A stretch of 64,000 nucleotides of DNA from Himantopus leucocephalus (lineage: Eukaryota; Chordata; Aves; Charadriiformes; Recurvirostridae). A program made the position numbers and the translations under genes. The notes beneath the pieces were generated by a model, which had not been told where the DNA came from, did not search any database, and was given only the letters and a program-made list of their open reading frames with translations. The number at the start of each line of letters is the position of its first letter. Positions within the stretch are counted from its first letter, which is position 1. Of this stretch, positions 58,939-64,000 are shown in pieces. The DNA lies in NCBI GenBank assembly GCA_003993805.1, contig RSEF01000003.1, forward strand, positions 86,293,099 through 86,357,098, given 5' to 3'.

Positions 58939-61900
58939 CTAAAATAATAAAAATGAATATATTTGGTTATTCTGGAAATAATTACAAAGCTTTACATTTT
59001 AAGTAATTCCACAGCACCTTTCAGCTAAAAGATACAAGTACTTGGTGTAGTAACAAAAAGTTCAGTGGAACTGGAGTTTGCTCTACTTTATTCTTATGTA
59101 AGTGAAATGTAAGTGGGAATACCTTCAGAGTAACATTAAATAAAATAAGATTGATTGATTCTACTGGATGGGCATAATGGCTGCAGCATTCAAAATATTA
59201 CAAAATACTCCGGTTACGACCTTTTTCAGAAAGAAAGGGTATGAAAGCCCAGACAGAAATATTTTGAAGGACTCCAGATGCTGAAAATTAAGATACTGGT
59301 CTCATTCTTCAAGTAGATATACTTCAAATACAGTAAAATACAAGACTAAAATAAAACTTTGTTTCTCAAGGGGAGGTTGTCAGAGTAGAAGAGCAAACTG
59401 TGAATGCTTACAGAGAAGCTAAGCTAGCTGAAAGAGTAAGGCCAGCTTATTTAAGACACCGACTGTCCTATTGCATCTGAAAGCCCTCAGGACTCCAGTC
59501 CACTGTGAAAGGGGTTCCAGCTTACTACCATCTAAAACATTGGAAGTACCTTTTGAATCTATCTTTGAGTTATGTCACACAGGGAAAAAGGTTAACATTT
59601 AGTTTTATGATTTAGCCGGTGGAGGCCTTTCTTCTCCAAATCAGAACGACAAAGAATGAGATATCTGTCTGTGAATGGAAAGATTTTGGTCCTTGTAATG
59701 AGAAACACCTATTAATAAAAAGTAGGGCAATAAAGGGATCTCAAGTGGGCATCTAACCCAATCCTGTTCACAATGGCAGGATCAACCATACCTCTGATTT
59801 CTGACAGATCTTTGTCTAACTTGTCCTTAACATCGTCTTTTGAATACTGCTATGATCTCCCCAGCAAGCTATTCCAGTGCTTCAATATACTTTTAGTTGA
59901 AAATTTCAAATCCAAATGTTTCCTCTTCTTCATTTTGGCCTCTTTTCTTACCTACCACTGGAAAACCTGTTCTTTTCTCTTTGCAACAAGACATGTATTA
60001 TATTAGAAGATTAAAGGTGCCCCAACCTGGTTTTCTTACATGGAACAAGCCCAATTCTTCCATTGTTTCAGAAAGTTATGTTTTCTAAAACACTTAGCAC
60101 TCATTTCTCCCCCCTGAACTTCATCCATTTGTTTCTTGTCCTTCTTGAATTGCAGCACCCAAATCTATACATAACACTGCAGCTGAATCGTTAGCACTGC
60201 CGAGTCTGGCTGTCAGCTTCTGTCATGCTGAAGAAAGTTGTATTTAGTCACCAGGACCTGGTATCTGGCTCTTCTGATCCAAAGACCAGTTAATCCTCCT
60301 TCCCAACAATGAGAAAGGAGGGTGAAGGCCTTCTTTCATGGATTACTGACTTCAGGTAACAAGCTTCTATTTTTCACAAATTTTCATTGTCACTAAAGCC
60401 CAGACACAAGGTGGACCAAAAAAAGACAGCCAGACTCCTTATTCCTGCAAGGAACTTGGATCCATTAAATACCAGGGAAAAAAACTGAGAAAGTGCATCA
60501 GTTTTCAATATGTTCCCAGAACCCATGAAGACATCCTGTGGACAGGGATATGGTAGTGAGGTAGATGATGCCAGCAGAAAAGTTGTGCTCAATGTGTCTT
60601 TTTAGAGGACATTCTGAAGAACTGATAGCAGACAGCATTGATTTCATCAGGACCAAAAAAGCTGTATCAGCCACTAATGATTATGTATTGAAAGTGGAAG
60701 AATGGGTTTCAACAGTCTTTGAAGATTTATGACGCCTATCTGATTCAGAGAGCTGAACCACAGGGAGATGAACATGGGCCCTGAGGTGTTCCCCCTGTTC
60801 AGTTCTGGGAATGAACTGAATTATTCCTCCTCCAGACAGCAGCTGCCATTGACTGGCCCAAGGAAACCAAAGATGAGGCCATAAATGATTTTGAGAAGCC
60901 CGCAAGAACTTGCAAGGAGGATATCTGCTGGCTTCTACAATTCTGTCCCTGATCATCACATCCCCAACTGCAATTGTCTACAGGCACCTGGTTGCTTTTG
61001 AGGGGAGAATTCACATTGCTACTGATTTTTCTTTCAGAAAATGTGTGAAATAAGTATGACCAGCCTTCCAAAAGCACTTGGCCCAGAATCTGCACATTGG
61101 ACATTTGCCCTCAATGTGCAGCTCCCCTGAAGGATGTACTTTTGCTAGTCACATGTCTATTTTCTCATAAGCAGGGCAAAGTTTAAAGCTGAGATAGCAG
61201 TAATCATGACATTAAAGTCAAGGAGATGCTCAAAACAGGTATTCATATTGCAGGCACACAGACCATTAAGTTCCAAATACATGTAAAGAACAGAAGGAGT
61301 AAGAAGCCCGGTACTGGGTAAACCTCTCCTTAAAAGACATCATTTAGCTGTCGAAGGCTGGGTTTGATCTGCGGTTTATAGGTAGGATCATCTGAGTTTC
61401 GTGAATGGTTACTTTTTCAAAAATAAAAGGTAAACCTTAGTAAAATTTAAGAATACATTTTAAAGTTAGAAAGTCCCTTTTTGAAGTAAATCCACCTGAA
61501 CAGTTCAAAAACATGTGTCTTTAGAACTAAAAATTTGTTACGTGCTTTTATGACTTTTCCTTTCAATCATCAGAAATACAGGACACCTTGTTCTCAGCCC
61601 ACTTAATGGTTAGACCATACAAATTTGTCATTTTTAGTTTAGTCATTTTATTGACTTGTTCTGAGAGCTGAGATCATTTACTCTCTTCTCCCTCACTTCT
61701 AAATAAAAAAATCTAAAAAATGGTTCCTCTGAGGCACGACTTCGGGAACAACAACTGTCGGGCTGAGACGCTTCCACCTCACAGTATCCAAGAGCTAGCT
61801 CGTTTCTTTCCCAGATGAAATTAAGTCTTCCTCTGGTGAGTGCCAAATTGGCAAAGACCAAAAATGGCAAAAGAGAGAAGTCAGACCGCGGTCTCAGTTT

Positions 61901-64000
61901 CCCTTGGTACCCTACCAAACAATCCTCATAACCAGCAATAAAAAAATCCCGTCCTCTCGCTGGATGCCAAATTCTTTCTTCTATTTTATATTACACAGCT
62001 GTGCTTGCAGGGGAGGAGGAGGAGGAAGCCTACATAACATGGCTTATTCCTAAGACCACAGATCTGGTCTCCTGAAAAAGAAAGCTGAGCTGGAGCACTG
62101 CAAGGTCCCATTTCCACCCCTGACGCCAGAAGTTGTGGCTACCGCAGCCCCCTGCCTTCATCAGAGAACTTCTCAGTCAGTCAGGAAAGCTGCTCTTCAA
62201 GCTGCTTTCTGGTGATAGAGACAAAATGAAACACTGTAAATTTATAACAAATGGGAATGCTGGGATCCTGCTTATCTTCATGGCTGAGGTAGCGCTGCTA
62301 AGTTTGTTAGCCGGAAAATGGACTGGGATTATGTATGATCAGTTGAGAGACTGTAACAAACTGTATTACGAGACTATATTTTGTTTTAAGGAAAAAGAGA
62401 GATATGAGACATGAATAAAACACTACATTGAATGTTGATAACATTTTGCACTCATTATTTACACGGGATGTGAGTTATCATTACCTGTATGTTCATTATG
62501 AGGGTAATTCAGAACAAAGGTTATAATAGCAATATAGAAAGGCTTAAATATTGCATTTCTCACGAATCACAATTTGCACAGAAGAACTGCTCTAAAAATG
62601 GTATTTTAAAAGTACTCCATATCAGTTTTATTCAGCCATTTGACTCTAAAAAAGCATAATAACCCAGTTTATTAGATTACTGAACCCACTATCGCTGCTG
62701 CTGGCAGCGGTTGTCATCACTGCTCGTCAGCAGCTTCCCTTATTCCTTCCTATTGAAAGGGGGAGACCATCAGCGTGAATAGCAGATCTGTTTAACCGGA
62801 ACTGCTCTGACTAACGGCATGACCTTAAATTTCACCCTGAATACTGACTTGGGTTTTTGAAAAGAATCAAAATGTAATTCACATCCATCTGCCAAAGCCT
62901 AACCACTTCTCGCGGACGTTACGAAGCAGAAACAAAATTTCACTGCTTTTCCGACTGTCATCGCTATAGGAAGGAGAGAAATGACTTTGCCTCTCTCTCC
63001 CACAGAGCACAGGATAAAACCCGTGTATGCAGAATAAGATAGACATTGTTCACGGATATAATTTTGAAAACTGATTCTACCTTCCCAAAATTTCTAGGAG
63101 AATAACCAAAGCAAGTTTAACAAAGGATATTTTTCTAAAGCAGTGTCAGCTGCTGTGACAGAAAAGACTTCTTTATAGTTTTCTAGGAAGGTGAGTCATA
63201 GCTTGTAAAAATATGGTAGATGTGAAATTTCAAAGTACACTATTCTTTATCAAGTCTTTTTCTTCTGTCCAAGATTCTTACTTGTTACTGTAAACTGTAT
63301 GACTGGGTATGAATATGTCAAAGGAAATCCTAGAGAGAAACGGCCTTTTGGGGTTGGCACATTATAAATGCTTTGGAGCACAGAGTCTTCTTTCAGCAGA
63401 TGCAACAATTAAAGAAAAAAATGGGGGGAAAAAAAGCCCCAAAACATGAGAAATGAGAAGTTATTTCTTATTGGATGTAGTTTAATTTAAATTAGTAAGA
63501 AATGGCTTACAGCACTGAAACATTTGTCCATTATTTAAAGTTTCAAAAAATAAAACTTTTAATCAAGTATTAGTAGTTCCTTTATGTCATTTTCTCTACC
63601 TCAACGTAAAAAGCTAGCAAACAAGAAGAGGGGAGGAATTTCTGCAGCACATCCTAAAATCCGAACTATTCATTCTGGACTAAGAGATTAGGAAGCGGTA
63701 AAAGTCAAATTCCTATTTCTGAATACACAGCGTAATAGAAATCACATGTTAACACACAGCTAGTCTTCCAAATAACACTGCATAGAGTGCCAGGGAAAAA
63801 ATAAATCCATTCCCCCTCTCCTACGCTTACTGGGAAAAAAGGTGAGAGTAAAGATCCTATCTAAAAGGTGTCATCTCAGTTGCTAGTGAGGCAAAAGCAA
63901 TGGCTGTGGGTAGTTCAAAAGGACCTTCTCTGAAGAGATGGGAGCTCCTTCTCCTTGCCATGAAGTGGCTTTTCAAAGCCTTGTATGTGCACTGCCCTGA
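58939..64000 (-). other. ME1 intron upstream of exon 8 (continues past the window)
   Basis: 5 kb scanned for the expected preceding exon (coding for the CTFNDDIQG region) without finding it. It contains an ancient CR1 relic at 59733-60206. Open frames at 60681-61104 (-) and 61643-61918 (-) have no recognisable domain. Confidence 0.65.
59733..60206 (-). mobile_element. Ancient, highly diverged CR1-type LINE 3' fragment
   Basis: On the + strand the order of landmarks is GGGATCTCAAGTGGGCATCT, CTATTCCAGTGCTTCAAT, TTATGTTTTCTAAAACACTT, CCCTGAACTTCATCCATTTG and CAGCTGAATCGTTAGCACTG. This follows the reverse complement of old amniote CR1/L3-like consensus sequences as I remember them. Divergence is high and the frame is broken, so it is an inert fossil. 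It is in the same orientation as ME1. Confidence 0.65.

Noticed and set aside
60681..61104. Overlapping - strand frames that might be an upstream ME1 exon or a retrocopy
   Set aside because: The translation shares nothing with malic enzyme, lacks proper splice phases and has no domain I recognise.
1..64000. CRISPR arrays, operons, prokaryotic mobile elements, tRNA or rRNA genes
   Set aside because: None was seen; spliced vertebrate genes and CR1 repeats make prokaryotic features implausible, and no cloverleaf or rRNA segment was recognised by eye.

Overview
This is vertebrate nuclear DNA, almost certainly from a bird. The signs are several 3'-truncated CR1 LINEs with the typical ATTCTATG-type tail, a solo LTR whose start (TGTGGTTTAACCCC) matches an avian ERVL-type LTR as I remember it, moderately short introns, and protein sequences close to known avian ones. 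The LTR suggests a neoavian bird rather than a galliform, but that is inference. The window holds a conserved amniote gene block: DOP1A(+) > < PGM3(-) | RWDD2A(+) > < ME1(-).

Layout. 1-10483: the last five coding exons of DOP1A (+ strand), about 264 C-terminal residues of a very large Golgi/endosome trafficking protein. 10484-11746: a convergent 3' intergenic stretch. 11747-22257: the complete PGM3 gene (- strand), with 12 coding exons giving 542 codons plus stop, all with GT-AG introns, and a non-coding first exon. About 22000-22750: a CpG-island divergent promoter with GC boxes, a reversed CCAAT box and two perfect NRF1-type palindromes; it serves PGM3 leftward and RWDD2A rightward. 22996-25656: the complete two-exon RWDD2A coding region (291 codons). 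25657-29259: a convergent 3' intergenic stretch. 29260-58938: the last seven coding exons of ME1 (- strand), about 297 C-terminal residues of cytosolic NADP-malic enzyme. From 58939 to the right edge lies an ME1 intron; no further exon was found there.

The four genes are neighbours, not a pathway. PGM3 makes GlcNAc-1-phosphate for UDP-GlcNAc. ME1 makes cytosolic NADPH and pyruvate for lipogenesis. DOP1A acts in membrane traffic, and RWDD2A has no established function.

Most worth a second look: (1) an unannotated 60-bp, frame-preserving, stop-free candidate cassette exon with strong splice sites in the last DOP1A intron (7973-8032); (2) the twin-NRF1 divergent promoter; (3) three near-identical tandem duplications, each split by a single N, which look like assembly artefacts; (4) two 100-N gaps, both inside CR1 elements; (5) a convergent DOP1A/PGM3 junction whose 3' ends are probably nose-to-nose or overlapping. 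I saw no strong evidence for a wholly new gene system; most of the rest is ordinary intron.
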